Below are positions 19,924 through 28,958 of a stretch of 64,000 nt of DNA, in pieces; position 1 is the first letter of the stretch, and every line of letters begins with the position of its first letter. Location of the stretch: contig NBZP02000054.1 in the NCBI GenBank assembly GCA_002236755.2, positions 124,001-188,000 on the forward strand, read 5' to 3'. The translations under genes and the position numbers were made by a program. The notes beneath the pieces were generated by a model. The model saw only the letters and a list, made by a program, of their open reading frames with translations, searched no databases and was not told the origin of the DNA. The DNA is from Dothistroma septosporum. Its lineage: Eukaryota; Ascomycota; Dothideomycetes; Mycosphaerellales; Mycosphaerellaceae.

Positions 19924-21636
19924 ATGGCAACGACGACGACAGGACAACAGGACTTCGCACCAGCGACAGAGAAGACGAACGCACAAAATCCGATGGAGAC
20001 ATTAAAGGACGACGCAAGCTCTGACATACCAGTCGCGCCGATCTCAGATGTTGAGATTGGACACCGAGCAACCAACATCAGTCTCGGCGCCGCAGCATCA
20101 CTTCCACAAGAGCATCGCGACTACCTCATCGCACGCCATGGCACACTCGACCTCGATCCCATCCCCTCAGACGACCCGGCAGATCCATACAATTGGCCAG
20201 AATGGAAGAAGATGGCGAATTTGATCCTGGTCGGCTTCCACGCCATGATCACGACTTTCACAGCAGCGGCCATCATCCCAGCGTACGAGAGCATCGCCGA
20301 GGAGTTCGGAACGAGCATCACAAATGCCAGCTATCTCACTTCTATGCAGATCGTGGTCTTGGGATTCGCACCACTGTTCTGGAAACCTGTTGCGAACAGA
20401 TATGGACGACGACCTGTTTGGTTGATCAGTACGATCTGCTCGCTGTTGTTCAATGTCGGATGCGCACTGAGTCACAGCTATGGCTCAATGGCGGCGTGTC
20501 GTGTTCTGGGAGCATTCTTCATTAGCCCGGCGATCGCGATTGGGAGTGGGATCGTGACGGAGACATACTTCAGGCGTCAACGTGCTCAATTTATGGGTGT
20601 CTGGACTCTGCTCGTGACATTAGGTATGTTGCTTGGACACGGACATCTCGCAATTGATGTCGTGCTTACTACAATCTCAGGTCCTCCCGGCGGTCCCTTC
20701 ATTATGGGCTTCGTCGCCCAACAAACCGGCAACTACCGATGGATCTACTGGGTGCTAGCCATCATCAACGGCATCCAGTTCATCGCATACATCTTCCTTG
20801 GACCAGAGACTCGCTACATCCGTCGCGGCGTCGAACACCGAGGATCCGCATTCAAGCAAGAGTACATGCAATTCCGCCGAATCGACCCAAATCCGTTCAG
20901 CTTTTACGAGTTCGTCCAGCCACTTTCGCTGTTCAAGTACCCGACCATCGCCATCCCGGCTTGCGCGTATGCCATCGTGTTCGGCTTCACCAGCGTTCTT
21001 ATGACGGTCGAGATCCCACAGCTTTTCGTGCCGAAGTTCGGATTCAATGCTCAGCAGATTGGTCTCCAGTTCCTGGGAATCATAATCGGCAGTGTCATCG
21101 GCGAGCAGATCGGTGGAAGGCTCAGTGACTTCTGGATGCGCCGGAAGGCCAATGCTCTCAATCGTGCTCCACAGCCAGAGTTCAGACTGTGGCTCAGCTA
21201 CCTGGGTTTTCTGCTAGCAATGGTCGGTGTGATCGTTTTCGGCGTCCGGTACGAACAAGCTGCACAGGATCATTGGGACGTCACACCAATCATTGGCGTG
21301 GCCATTGCAGCTGTCGGCAATCAGATCGTAACGACAGTCATTGTGACATACTGCATCGACAGTCACATCGAACAGAGCGCCAGCATCGGTGTCTTCATCA
21401 ACGTTGTCCGCCAGACTTGGGGCTTCATTGGTCCCTTCTGGTTTCCCGACATGCTCTCTTCCCTCGGCGGCTCCGGTAGCGGTGGACTCATGGCTGGACT
21501 CATCTTCGTGGTCAGCTGGATTCCGATTATCTTCGTGCAGTGGAGAGGCAGGAATTGGAGAAAGGCAAAGGCATCGCCTCCTCCGTCACCTCGAGTGGAC
21601 AAAATCGAAGCAGCGCGGAAAGAGGCCCTGTCCTGA
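19924..21636 (+). CDS. MFS transporter, DHA1-type
   Basis: CDS join(19924..20623,20681..21636), 551 residues. The cytosolic N-terminus contains the fungal DHA1 signature DDPADPYNWPEWKK just before the first membrane helix. Motif A-like VANRYGRRPVWL follows helix 2-3, and GGPFIMGFVAQ lies at the end of helix 5. Twelve membrane segments can be traced, with a central loop containing RYIRRGVEHRG and a basic C-terminal tail. The 57-nt intron (donor GTATGT at 20624, acceptor CTCAG at 20680) is a multiple of three and has no stop, so unspliced reading adds 19 residues (MLLGHGHLA...) between TLG and PPGGPF. The family exports drugs, toxins or metabolites by proton antiport. It is near P450 and FAD monooxygenase genes, which would fit an exporter for their product. 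Confidence 0.92.
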   Translation: MATTTTGQQDFAPATEKTNAQNPMETLKDDASSDIPVAPISDVEIGHRATNISLGAAASLPQEHRDYLIARHGTLDLDPIPSDDPADPYNWPEWKKMANLILVGFHAMITTFTAAAIIPAYESIAEEFGTSITNASYLTSMQIVVLGFAPLFWKPVANRYGRRPVWLISTICSLLFNVGCALSHSYGSMAACRVLGAFFISPAIAIGSGIVTETYFRRQRAQFMGVWTLLVTLGMLLGHGHLAIDVVLTTISGPPGGPFIMGFVAQQTGNYRWIYWVLAIINGIQFIAYIFLGPETRYIRRGVEHRGSAFKQEYMQFRRIDPNPFSFYEFVQPLSLFKYPTIAIPACAYAIVFGFTSVLMTVEIPQLFVPKFGFNAQQIGLQFLGIIIGSVIGEQIGGRLSDFWMRRKANALNRAPQPEFRLWLSYLGFLLAMVGVIVFGVRYEQAAQDHWDVTPIIGVAIAAVGNQIVTTVIVTYCIDSHIEQSASIGVFINVVRQTWGFIGPFWFPDMLSSLGGSGSGGLMAGLIFVVSWIPIIFVQWRGRNWRKAKASPPPSPRVDKIEAARKEALS

Positions 21637-22215
21637 TGGGTCAGCTTTGATAGTCAAGCAAGCATTCTGCTGTGGTGTTGCAGTTGTCATGTAGCAAGAA
21701 GGCTTCCATAAACTGGAGCAATGGCTATGAAGCATGAAGCATTGAAGCGACAAAGCGAAAAGCGTTCCGCTCAAGACTGACACTTCTCGTTCGGCCGATT
21801 CCGGAAAAGGTTCTCCTTCCTGTGCAACCCGTATATTGAAGCCGACGCCAAGTCAGGAGATAGGTCGCGCGAGATATCGTGAACTCCGATAGCGCGGCTG
21901 ATATGGTCGGCTTCTTGATCACTCGGCCGCGCAGACTCGGCGTTTCCTGACTTGCGATGGTGTTCTAATGACAATCGAAATGTTGATCGTATACACTTCG
22001 GTGCTTCGCGTTACCTCTCGTCATGACAAGACAGTCTCTGCATATCTTCTCCTACTGGCGCTACTTTTGCAAGCACCCTGCGAACATGACGAGCCTGAGT
22101 CCCGTCACAAAGAACTTGGTTCTTTTGGCCGAGCTCTTTCGAGTGAGATCTGTAATGGTAGATGAAATTCGGCTCATGCCATTTGTGCGCATGAGTCCAA
22201 TGCTTCCGGTCTGCT
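21637..22215. other. Convergent intergenic region, nothing recognised
   Basis: 3' flanks of the MFS transporter and the HET-domain gene. Short ORFs only. Confidence 0.4.
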
Positions 22216-23484
22216 CTAATGATCGCTCTCACCCGCATCCCCTCCTTCAGCATCACTGGTGGTATTGATATCCTCCTGCTGAAGCAGGAACGTCAGCACC
22301 GGACCCGTACAATTTACCTTACGACCTGACTGCGCCACTATCTCCTCCGGCAGCCTCGAGCAATCCCACCTGTCTTGCTGCCGTACCCAATCCTTGAACA
22401 GCGTCAATTCCTTCTCCTCTTCCGCAACATCCGCCTGACAGATCGTCAACGTCATCTGCTGCCAAATGGCCTCGACAATCTCCTCATCGTCCTGACTCAA
22501 CCCATTCGCTTCGACCTCCCTCTCAAAAGTCCGAATCCTCTCACACGCCTCCAACGTTGTCAGCACGACTTCCTCCTTCGCCAAGGAGTAGTCGACCCGA
22601 ATCAAACCTGCAGGAATCGACTCCAACCATGGATGACCTAAACTTGCAAACACCCGATCCCTGGGATCGAAACATTGCGCCTGTGAGAAGATCATCATAC
22701 AGCCGTAGAATTTCTCCCAATGACTGAGACCAGCCGTGTCAGGCTCGGGGGAGATGTGTGCGCCTCGGCCGCCGAGGAGGTAGCTGGTGCCCACGGTGTA
22801 GTCAAACTCCAGGTTGGAGCGCATTTCGATCCCCTTGACACAAGCATCAAGAGCGGACCAGTTGCAGGAGAAGCGGCCGCACAGGATTTGGAGGGAGCGG
22901 GCACGGATGGATTCTTGGATGACCCAGGCGCGGTCGAAGTAGGGGCGTGAGGCGAGGCTGCCGATTGCTGTGGCTACTCGCTGGTCCGGGGGTTCATCTC
23001 TATTGGCGATGTTGGCGCTTGCTAGTAAAGTGATTTCGCTGAAGGCAGTCTCGGTCTCGGCGTCCTCAGGCCCCAGCCAGGCTGAGACCAAACGCGCACT
23101 TGAATATACTGTCCCCATTCTTTGGACGTGGTGATTGCGTTCTGGGATGTTATTTTGGTTGATACATAGGGCGTCGATCCAGTAGCATGCATCACGATCG
23201 TGGTGTTGCACAATGGAGGTCAGAGCGTTGGACAGATTCTCGGTGACCTGGATTTGGTAGTCGCCCAGTGTGATGCTCTTCGTGATGCTTGGATCGCCCC
23301 AGCAGTAGGAAAGGGCAATGTAGTCATCCTTGGCATCTTCAAGATCGCTGTGATGTATGGAGCACCGTATTGCATTTCCCGTACTTGATGGATGAATCTT
23401 GATCAGGCGAATATGTCCATCTTTGAGATGCTGATACGGAAAAAAGCCAGGCCCGCTTGAGCTTGTCGTCTCATCAGAGGTCAT
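22216..23484 (-). CDS. HET-domain protein
   Basis: Single-exon gene of 422 residues. The N-terminal 150 residues contain the HET domain blocks DDYIALSYCWGDPS, YWIDALCINQNNIPERNHHV and the third block VYSSARLVSAWLGPEDAETE. Further on, ASRPYFDRAWVIQES matches the (Y/F)(W/D)xRxW(V/I)xQE segment. HET proteins trigger programmed cell death after fusion of incompatible fungal cells when paired with a partner, and many paralogs exist per genome with unknown triggers. The C-terminal 200 residues (with YGCMMIFSQAQCFDPRDRVFA, typical of the family) have no other domain. The acidic tail ends AEGGDAGESDH. No transmembrane segment. The partner gene for incompatibility is not seen next to it. Confidence 0.93.
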   Translation of the reverse strand: MTSDETTSSSGPGFFPYQHLKDGHIRLIKIHPSSTGNAIRCSIHHSDLEDAKDDYIALSYCWGDPSITKSITLGDYQIQVTENLSNALTSIVQHHDRDACYWIDALCINQNNIPERNHHVQRMGTVYSSARLVSAWLGPEDAETETAFSEITLLASANIANRDEPPDQRVATAIGSLASRPYFDRAWVIQESIRARSLQILCGRFSCNWSALDACVKGIEMRSNLEFDYTVGTSYLLGGRGAHISPEPDTAGLSHWEKFYGCMMIFSQAQCFDPRDRVFASLGHPWLESIPAGLIRVDYSLAKEEVVLTTLEACERIRTFEREVEANGLSQDDEEIVEAIWQQMTLTICQADVAEEEKELTLFKDWVRQQDRWDCSRLPEEIVAQSGRKVNCTGPVLTFLLQQEDINTTSDAEGGDAGESDH

Positions 23485-23810
23485 TCCCGGATTCTGGCTG
23501 GATAGATTGAGAATTGTATCTGCTGCGCGTCGGATAGTGGAAATCGTCGTATTTTTGCAAGTGCTTCAGGCAAGCTTAGGTCTCAGCCGCACTCACGCAG
23601 GTCCAAACTTTGTTGCTGAGGTGCGACTGGATGCCTTAAAAAGCTTCCACAAGATGCATAATCTTCAGCCTTCTGCCAATCTATGACCACAGTGTTTCTG
23701 CAAGTTGTATGCGGCGAGTCTTTCGACATCCTCGATCACCTGATCGCAACCATCATATACCATCCGCAACCTTTCCCTGCCACAAAAGCTGCATTAGCGA
23801 AACATTCCTC
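23485..23810. other. Promoter region of the HET gene, upstream of the tRNA
   Basis: No ORF of interest. It holds the HET promoter and the 5' flank of the tRNA gene. Confidence 0.4.
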
Positions 23811-23964
23811 GGGCACATAGCTCAATGGTAGAGCATCTGCATAGCTGCGAAAGTATGCCGCACCGACTGGTGCCTTCTGGCACGAGCTCTGGCGAAGTCT
23901 GCGGACGTCGTGTAAGGTGGACGGGATTGCAGTAAGGTCGACGGTTCAATTCCGTCTGTGCCCA
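23811..23964 (+). tRNA. tRNA with a long intron; anticodon position reads AGC (uncertain)
   Basis: The 5' half GGGCACA-TA-GCTC-loop-GAGC-A-TCTGC and the 3' half GCAG...AAGGTC-GACGG-TTCAATT-CCGTC-TGTGCCC-A give a perfect 7-bp acceptor stem, D-stem and 5-bp T-stem with A-box and B-box matches. An intron of about 80 nt separates the anticodon-stem halves. By position, bases 34-36 read AGC (Ala), but base 37 would be T and the acceptor lacks the G3:U70 pair that marks tRNA-Ala. The anticodon stem has a T-T mismatch at 27:43 and a six-base variable loop. A run of six T follows immediately, as expected for Pol III termination. It is a tRNA gene or a recently disabled one; its identity remains open. 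Confidence 0.7.
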
Positions 23965-23980
23965 TTTTTTGAGTGGGCAC
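23958..23980 (+). terminator. Pol III T-run within a 7-bp inverted repeat
   Basis: Positions 23965-23970 are TTTTTT directly after the tRNA discriminator base. GTGCCCA at 23958-23964 is repeated in inverse as TGGGCAC at 23974-23980, so the last bases of the tRNA could pair with the flank around the T-run. The T-run alone is a standard Pol III stop. Confidence 0.65.
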
Positions 23981-24268
23981 GGTGGTGCTGGTCTTTTGCT
24001 GGGCTACTGACCTTTGTTATGATCATAGCGTGGTGATCAATGCTGGATCGATCTTGTGTGCGCGGTTGTGAGGTGGTCAATGATCCCAAAAGGCCTAAGA
24101 AGAGCAAGATCTCCATACTCGTCCTCTTCGCTTCATGCTGTAGCAAGCCAGTGCTATTCACGTGCCCTCTACAGCCTTCCTCTGAAACTTGATAACTCCT
24201 CGCTCGCCATAGCTGGGTATCTCGTCTATGCTATGCTTCCTCATATCTCATGTTCACCTCCTTTGCAA

Positions 24269-25645
24269 TCAACCATCGTTCTTATCCCAGCGATGAGCTT
24301 CATCACCGCCCACCCAGACCTTCTCGTCGTAGCCAACTGCGTCTTTTACTGACCGCATGAACTCCTCGTCGCCCATATTCTTGCCCTTGTCGTCGCTGAG
24401 CTTGATCGCATGCTCGCCGTTGGCGCGACTAAGCTTGATGACGATGTTGAGCGGCACACTCTTCTCTTTCTTGCTCAGGTGCTGGAAGTCGTTGGTGAAG
24501 AAAGTACCAACGCCGAAGCTTGGAGTGAGGCCAGCAGTCTCGGTAGCTTCCTTGTACTGGATACAGCGGTCGATGTTCAAGCTGTCGGAGAAGACAATAG
24601 TCTTCTTGTCACTGATGTCTTGCGAGTCGTAATATTTGCGCATCACGTTGATGTATTCGACTGGGTCTCCAGAGTCTTGACGGACACCGGTGAAAACGTG
24701 CGCATAGTTCGGCTCGTCGCCATGGACGTTGTCGGTTTCGCCACTCTGTGGTGCTGGCTTGGAAAATGCTTTCAGAAAGTTTGGAGTGCCAAAGGTATCC
24801 GTGAGTGCGATGGCCAGCACACCACGGCCGAAGGTACCTGTCCAGTACTGCATCGCAAACTCGTTGGCGTTGGCGTAGTCCTGCGTGATGGCAGCAATGC
24901 CCATGAACCATTCGTGCGCGACAGTTCCGATGGGGTTAACACCGTACTTCATCGCCATGTGCACATTAGATGTGCCAGTCCACTTGCCCTTCCAGCCCTT
25001 GCCTTTGCTATCTGTCTCTTTCTGAGCCTGTATCAAACCTTCCATGACCATCTCGTGCGTCTTGTAATCTCTCCGCCTCCTGCTGCCGAACTCGCTGAAA
25101 ACACAGCCCGCCTCGAGCAGTCGTTCGCCCTTATGCTTGGAGTTCTCGAATTGACCGTCGTGGTTCCAGTCGGTGTCCACAAACTTGAAGTATGCTTCGG
25201 AGGTGAGTGCGAGAAGCGGGATCTCGTACAGAATGGTCTCCTTCCAGATGCCGTGCACCGACAAGTCGATGTCTCCAGCGTGATCGTCGGAGACATTGCC
25301 GGTCTCAGTAGGTGTGAATGCGAGCCTGACATGCTTTGATGGGTCCAGGCGAAAGGTCTTGAGGTATTGCAAGTACTCGTCGGTCAGATAAGGACATGTC
25401 TTCTTCAGCCAAGCGATCTCCTCGTCTGTAATCTTAATGTTCTCGAGCTTCCTGATCTGCTCTTGTAACCATGTGAAGGCTTTGTTGTTCAGGCGCTTCT
25501 CGGGTGTGCGGTTGGTGAACTGGTAGCTGACGGGCGTGTCTGGGAAGTACTTGAGGACGGCGCATTGCATGGTGAGTTTGTAGAGGTCCGTGTCGAGGAG
25601 GGAGAAGATGCCCTCCGGCGTGTCATGACCATCGATCGGTGCCAT
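24269..25645 (-). CDS. NPT1: Nicotinate phosphoribosyltransferase
   Basis: Single-exon gene of 458 residues, the usual length for fungal members (yeast Npt1 is about 430). The enzyme makes nicotinate mononucleotide from nicotinate, PRPP and ATP in the Preiss-Handler NAD salvage route. Diagnostic segments are SLLDTDLYKLTMQCAVLKYF at the N-terminus, FSEFGSRRRRDYKTHEMV (the GSRR active-site block), GTSNVHMAMKYGVNPIGTVA-H and the PRPP-site-like GVRQDSGDPVEY. Later IVFSDSLNIDRCIQ and FGVGTFFTND follow. No targeting signal is seen; cytosolic or nuclear location is expected. It is in divergent orientation to the Mpv17-family gene. The window also contains PARP, an NAD consumer, about 4 kb away, but no functional link is implied by position alone. 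Confidence 0.96.
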   Translation of the reverse strand: MAPIDGHDTPEGIFSLLDTDLYKLTMQCAVLKYFPDTPVSYQFTNRTPEKRLNNKAFTWLQEQIRKLENIKITDEEIAWLKKTCPYLTDEYLQYLKTFRLDPSKHVRLAFTPTETGNVSDDHAGDIDLSVHGIWKETILYEIPLLALTSEAYFKFVDTDWNHDGQFENSKHKGERLLEAGCVFSEFGSRRRRDYKTHEMVMEGLIQAQKETDSKGKGWKGKWTGTSNVHMAMKYGVNPIGTVAHEWFMGIAAITQDYANANEFAMQYWTGTFGRGVLAIALTDTFGTPNFLKAFSKPAPQSGETDNVHGDEPNYAHVFTGVRQDSGDPVEYINVMRKYYDSQDISDKKTIVFSDSLNIDRCIQYKEATETAGLTPSFGVGTFFTNDFQHLSKKEKSVPLNIVIKLSRANGEHAIKLSDDKGKNMGDEEFMRSVKDAVGYDEKVWVGGDEAHRWDKNDG

Positions 25646-26199
25646 ACTGTCTATGATGCTGAAAGTGTGCGATCTCAGATGAGACTTTATTCTGGTGGTC
25701 TCTGCTACGGTTCGCGTGGTGGGGTAGACAAGGCTGGCGTGAAGATGGCGGCGGGAGGCGCTGATGGCTGCTGACTGGAGCTGCAGAAGTAAACGATTCT
25801 GTCCTCATACTGCTCCACAATGAATGAATGTTGAGGACATTCCAAAATGGCACATGCTTGAGACCAGGAAGAAGTGATGTAAGTGAATGTTTGTGAACGC
25901 AAACGGTCATCCACTAAACAATAGTGGGGCTTTCGACGCGACTTTGACGATCCCTGCTAGCCATGACGTATCCCTGCACATTGAAGCTTGAGCTCCGACG
26001 CGGACTTTCCTAAAACATTACCGGCCTTTGGCGCTGAGAAACAACACATTTCTTCATACACATTGACACTCGCCTCAGAGATATCGCAGGACGTAGGCGT
26101 TGACGTCGCATACACTTATTTTTGGAAAGCAATCCGTTCCAAAGCCAGCGCTACCCTCTCATTGCCAGTCGCGGCCTTATCTCCTGACAGTCCTTCAAG
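25646..26199. promoter_or_regulatory. Divergent promoter interval, NPT1 / Mpv17-family
   Basis: 554 bases between two divergent start codons. Short ORFs only, no repeat or RNA gene recognised. Confidence 0.45.
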
Positions 26200-26889
26200 A
26201 TGTTGCGCTGGTATGTGCATATCAACAGTTGCATAGAAGCATGGAATTCCTAACACCATGTACCAGGTATCAGGCTAGACTCGCATCCTCTCCGCTCCTT
26301 ACGCAATCCGTCACGACCGCGATCCTCTTTGCGACCGGCGACACAATGGCGCAACAACTCGTAGAAAAGAAAGGCATCGCCAACAACGAATGGGCCCGCG
26401 CCGGCCGCATGGCCCTTTACGGCGGCTGTGTCTTTGGGCCGGCCGCAACGATGTGGTTCGGATTCCTCCAGCGCAAAGTCGTGATTCCCAACAAACCCAA
26501 CGCGACGATCGTGGCGAGAGTCTTGACAGATCAGACAGTATTCGCTAGCACGAACCTGTTCTGCTTCTTGTCGAGTATGGCGTTGATGGAGGGGACGGAT
26601 CCGAAAGAGAAGTTGAAGCAGAGTTATGGGACCGCGTTGCAGAAAAATTGGATGGTGTGGCCGATCGTACAGGCGACGAATTTCAAGTTTGTGCCGTTGG
26701 AGCATCGGGTCTTGGTTGTGAACGTGGTGTCGTTGGGTAAGTATAGCACAACCATCGATCGCGGGATCATTCTTTGGAAGGCGATATTGACATCGTGATA
26801 CAACAGGCTGGAATTGCTACCTCAGCTACCTCAACAGTGCGCCTAGTGGATCGCACAACAAGGAGGGCGGCGAACTTCCTCCATCATGA
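26200..26889 (+). CDS. Mpv17/PMP22-family membrane protein
   Basis: CDS join(26200..26210,26267..26736,26807..26889), 187 residues. The first exon is only 11 nt and encodes MLR plus part of Trp; the splice yields MLRWYQARLASSPLLTQSVT, the canonical N-terminus of the family. Further hallmarks are GDTMAQQLVE, RMALYGGCVFGPAATMWFGF, a DQTVFAS segment, LQKNWMVWPIVQATNFKFVP and, after the last intron, WNCYLSYLNS. Four membrane helices are expected. Members reside in the inner mitochondrial (Sym1) or peroxisomal membrane and may act as small-molecule channels. The C-terminal tail is short and ends GGELPPS. Introns are 56 and 70 nt. Its 3' end converges on that of the BolA gene, 183 bases away. Confidence 0.93.
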
Positions 26890-27072
26890 ACCCTACATTG
26901 CGGTCGATATCCTGCGAACGACCACGACAGACTAGGCTTCATTTGTACATTGCTGCATACGTTAATCAACTGATGGCATTAGCGAGGCGTTAGAACAGAA
27001 TGGTACGTGGCTGCTGGTCAGACGAGTGCCTTCCAGAGAAGGGACTCAATCGAGCGAGACTTTTACAAAGCA

Positions 27073-27551
27073 CTACGGAGCTGCGTTGGCTTGAGCTTTC
27101 TCTTCCTCCTCAGTGGTCCGAGTTTTGAGCTGGAGAGCATGAATGCCGCCTTCCTGGGCGAGCTCGTCTTTGAGAAGGGTATAGACCATCCGGTGGCGGG
27201 CTGGTTGCATTTTGCCTTGGAAGGAATCCGAGACGATGTTGACTCTGACTGAGAGTCAGCGAGTTTGTGTAATCGTGTTAACAAGATCAATACCTGAAAT
27301 GTGTCTCCTTCGATGTTACGCCTTGCATAGCTTGATGATGTGAGTGCTTGTGGGAGTCATTGAAGATCTCGAGGGATGTCGGTGCGAATGTGTCTGTGAC
27401 CTATGTCTGTTATCAGCTCTACCAATTTCATCGTTACCATCCAGCACATTCGTCATCGCCAAAGCCGCAGCTTCGGTACCATTTCGATAACTATATGCGA
27501 TCAACTCACCTTACTCCTAATCGCATCCTCCATCGGCGTCTGTGAAGCCAT
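27073..27551 (-). CDS. BolA-family protein
   Basis: CDS complement(join(27073..27244,27294..27400,27510..27551)), 106 residues, introns of 49 and 109 nt. Exon 1 gives MASQTPMEDAIRSK. Exon 2 gives APTSLEIFNDSHKHSHHQAM and GVTSKETHF. Exon 3 gives RVNIVSDSFQGKMQPARHRM and VYTLLKDEL, with the conserved Arg-His pair of BolA and the final acidic tail TRTTEEEEKAQ. The fold is the class-II KH-like BolA domain, which with monothiol glutaredoxins binds or transfers [2Fe-2S] clusters. The lack of an obvious presequence favours the cytosolic/mitochondrial Bol1/Uvi31 group over Bol3, but this is not certain. It is divergent from the charged fungal protein, with 293 bases between start codons. Confidence 0.92.
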
Positions 27552-27844
27552 TGCCGCAAACGTTCGTCTTTGCGCAAGACGTGCTACGCTCTGCAACATT
27601 CGGATGCGTTATGACTGGAAGACAGCTCTGCTTGATGCTCAACATGGCTTGGCAGCCATCTCAAGAGTTATGGTTGGTGAAGATGCGGCGGATGTCGGAG
27701 GTTTCACATGCCGATCGAAATCCAGATCGAGGACCCGGGGACTTCACCTTTGATCATCATTGCGAACGTCAACACCCGCGCCAGGCTTCTCAAGTCTACC
27801 TTCTACCATACGCACCACAACAATGCGATAACACACCACTCGTC
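27552..27844. promoter_or_regulatory. Shared promoter between BolA and the charged nuclear-type protein
   Basis: Head-to-head arrangement with 293 bases between ATG codons; no site-specific motif claimed. Confidence 0.45.
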
Positions 27845-28687
27845 ATGCCTCCCATCCGTCGGTACCTCCGCATCACCAAATTCTCCGTTCTCGAGGTCCG
27901 CATCTACCTCCACAAGCCTTCCGACGCCTCTTGGCTTCTCTCTTCCCGCGACGATGTGCTTGGTCGCATAATCCAGCAAGTCAGACCGAAGGTCCTCCCG
28001 AAGTTGCGCGAAGAGAACGAGATCGCAAAAAAGAAAGGTTCCAAGAAGAAACGGAATATCAAAGATGTTGTTTCCACGCAGGAGTTTGAGATAGCGATAT
28101 TCTTGAAGGAGACGAGTTCGAGGCATAGTCTGCTTACGAAGGAGAAGGAGTTTACGAAGAAGGAGAGGATCAACGGAAATGGAGGAAAACTCACCGGGTG
28201 GTTGAACAACTCGGAGAATCCGATTAGGCTCGATGAGGATGAGGCCCCGCCTGAGGTGTTGAGGGAGGAGGGAGACGACGATGTGGTGGCGCTGAACGAT
28301 ATACCGGAAGCGGGATCGCCTGTAGCGGGGAATGGGAAGAAAAGAAAGTCTGTAGGAGATGCAGAGGCGGAAGATGAGGATGCGTTGTTTGTCAGTTCGA
28401 GTGATGAGGAGTTCTTTGCGACGCAGAGGGCCAAGCCGGCGAAGAAACGGAAACGCGCTGCGGCTGAGCCGGAGCCTGAAGATGTGGAGGAGGAGCAAGA
28501 AGAAAAGAAGAAGCTGGGGCTGAACACTTCATATGATGGGTTCAGTATTTATGGCAGAATCCTTTGCTTGATTGTGACGAGAAAGGGAAAGAAAGCAGCG
28601 GAGGCGCCGGTGGGTGGCAGTCAGATGATGGAGCAGTGGGTCAGTACGCAGGCGGCGCAAGATGCTGGGGTGGACGAGGATGGCTGA
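27845..28687 (+). CDS. Conserved fungal protein, charged, probably nuclear
   Basis: From the ATG at 27845 the frame encodes 280 residues. The N-terminus MPPIRRYLRITKFSVLEVRI is highly typical of a fungal protein group of unknown function. A lysine-rich segment (KKKGSKKKRNIKD) precedes FEIAIFLKETSSRHSLLTKE and KLTGWLNNSE. The middle is acidic (EDEDALFVSSSDEEFF) with a bipartite NLS-like KPAKKRKRAAAE, and the end has SYDGFSIYGRILCLIVTRKG. The alternation of strongly basic and acidic runs and the NLS point to the nucleus. The frame is open upstream to 27542, but the family N-terminus fixes the start at 27845. I cannot name a function. Confidence 0.8.
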   Translation: MPPIRRYLRITKFSVLEVRIYLHKPSDASWLLSSRDDVLGRIIQQVRPKVLPKLREENEIAKKKGSKKKRNIKDVVSTQEFEIAIFLKETSSRHSLLTKEKEFTKKERINGNGGKLTGWLNNSENPIRLDEDEAPPEVLREEGDDDVVALNDIPEAGSPVAGNGKKRKSVGDAEAEDEDALFVSSSDEEFFATQRAKPAKKRKRAAAEPEPEDVEEEQEEKKKLGLNTSYDGFSIYGRILCLIVTRKGKKAAEAPVGGSQMMEQWVSTQAAQDAGVDEDG

Positions 28688-28958
28688 AGTGATGACCGAA
28701 ACGGACGAGACGTTGATGAGATATGAGCCACGAGTACCGAATCATGAGACATGAATTGCAAACAGAATCTTGTGGTCCACGGAGCTCCCGAATCAAGGCA
28801 CCGTACCAGCGGGAATTTTTGAATTCAGACCACGCAACTAAGTTCAATCCTCCGACCAGCGCCAACTCCTTCCGACGGCCAAAAGGAAACACACCAAGTG
28901 TTCTCGCATGGACTGGGTACACGTTAGCTTCATCCGGACGATAGACACCAAGCAAGAC
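28688..28958. other. Intergenic between the charged protein and the tRNA-like gene
   Basis: No gene recognised. The minus strand has a TTTT run near 28880, about 75 bases past the tRNA-like gene end; no closer T-run exists. Confidence 0.35.

Noticed and set aside
24410..25339. 309-codon plus-strand ORF rich in Val/Asp
   Set aside because: Antisense shadow of nicotinate phosphoribosyltransferase.
27803..28527. Two long minus-strand ORFs (231 and 207 codons)
   Set aside because: Antisense to the charged fungal protein; their Ser/Arg/Leu bias mirrors Lys/Glu codons of the real gene.
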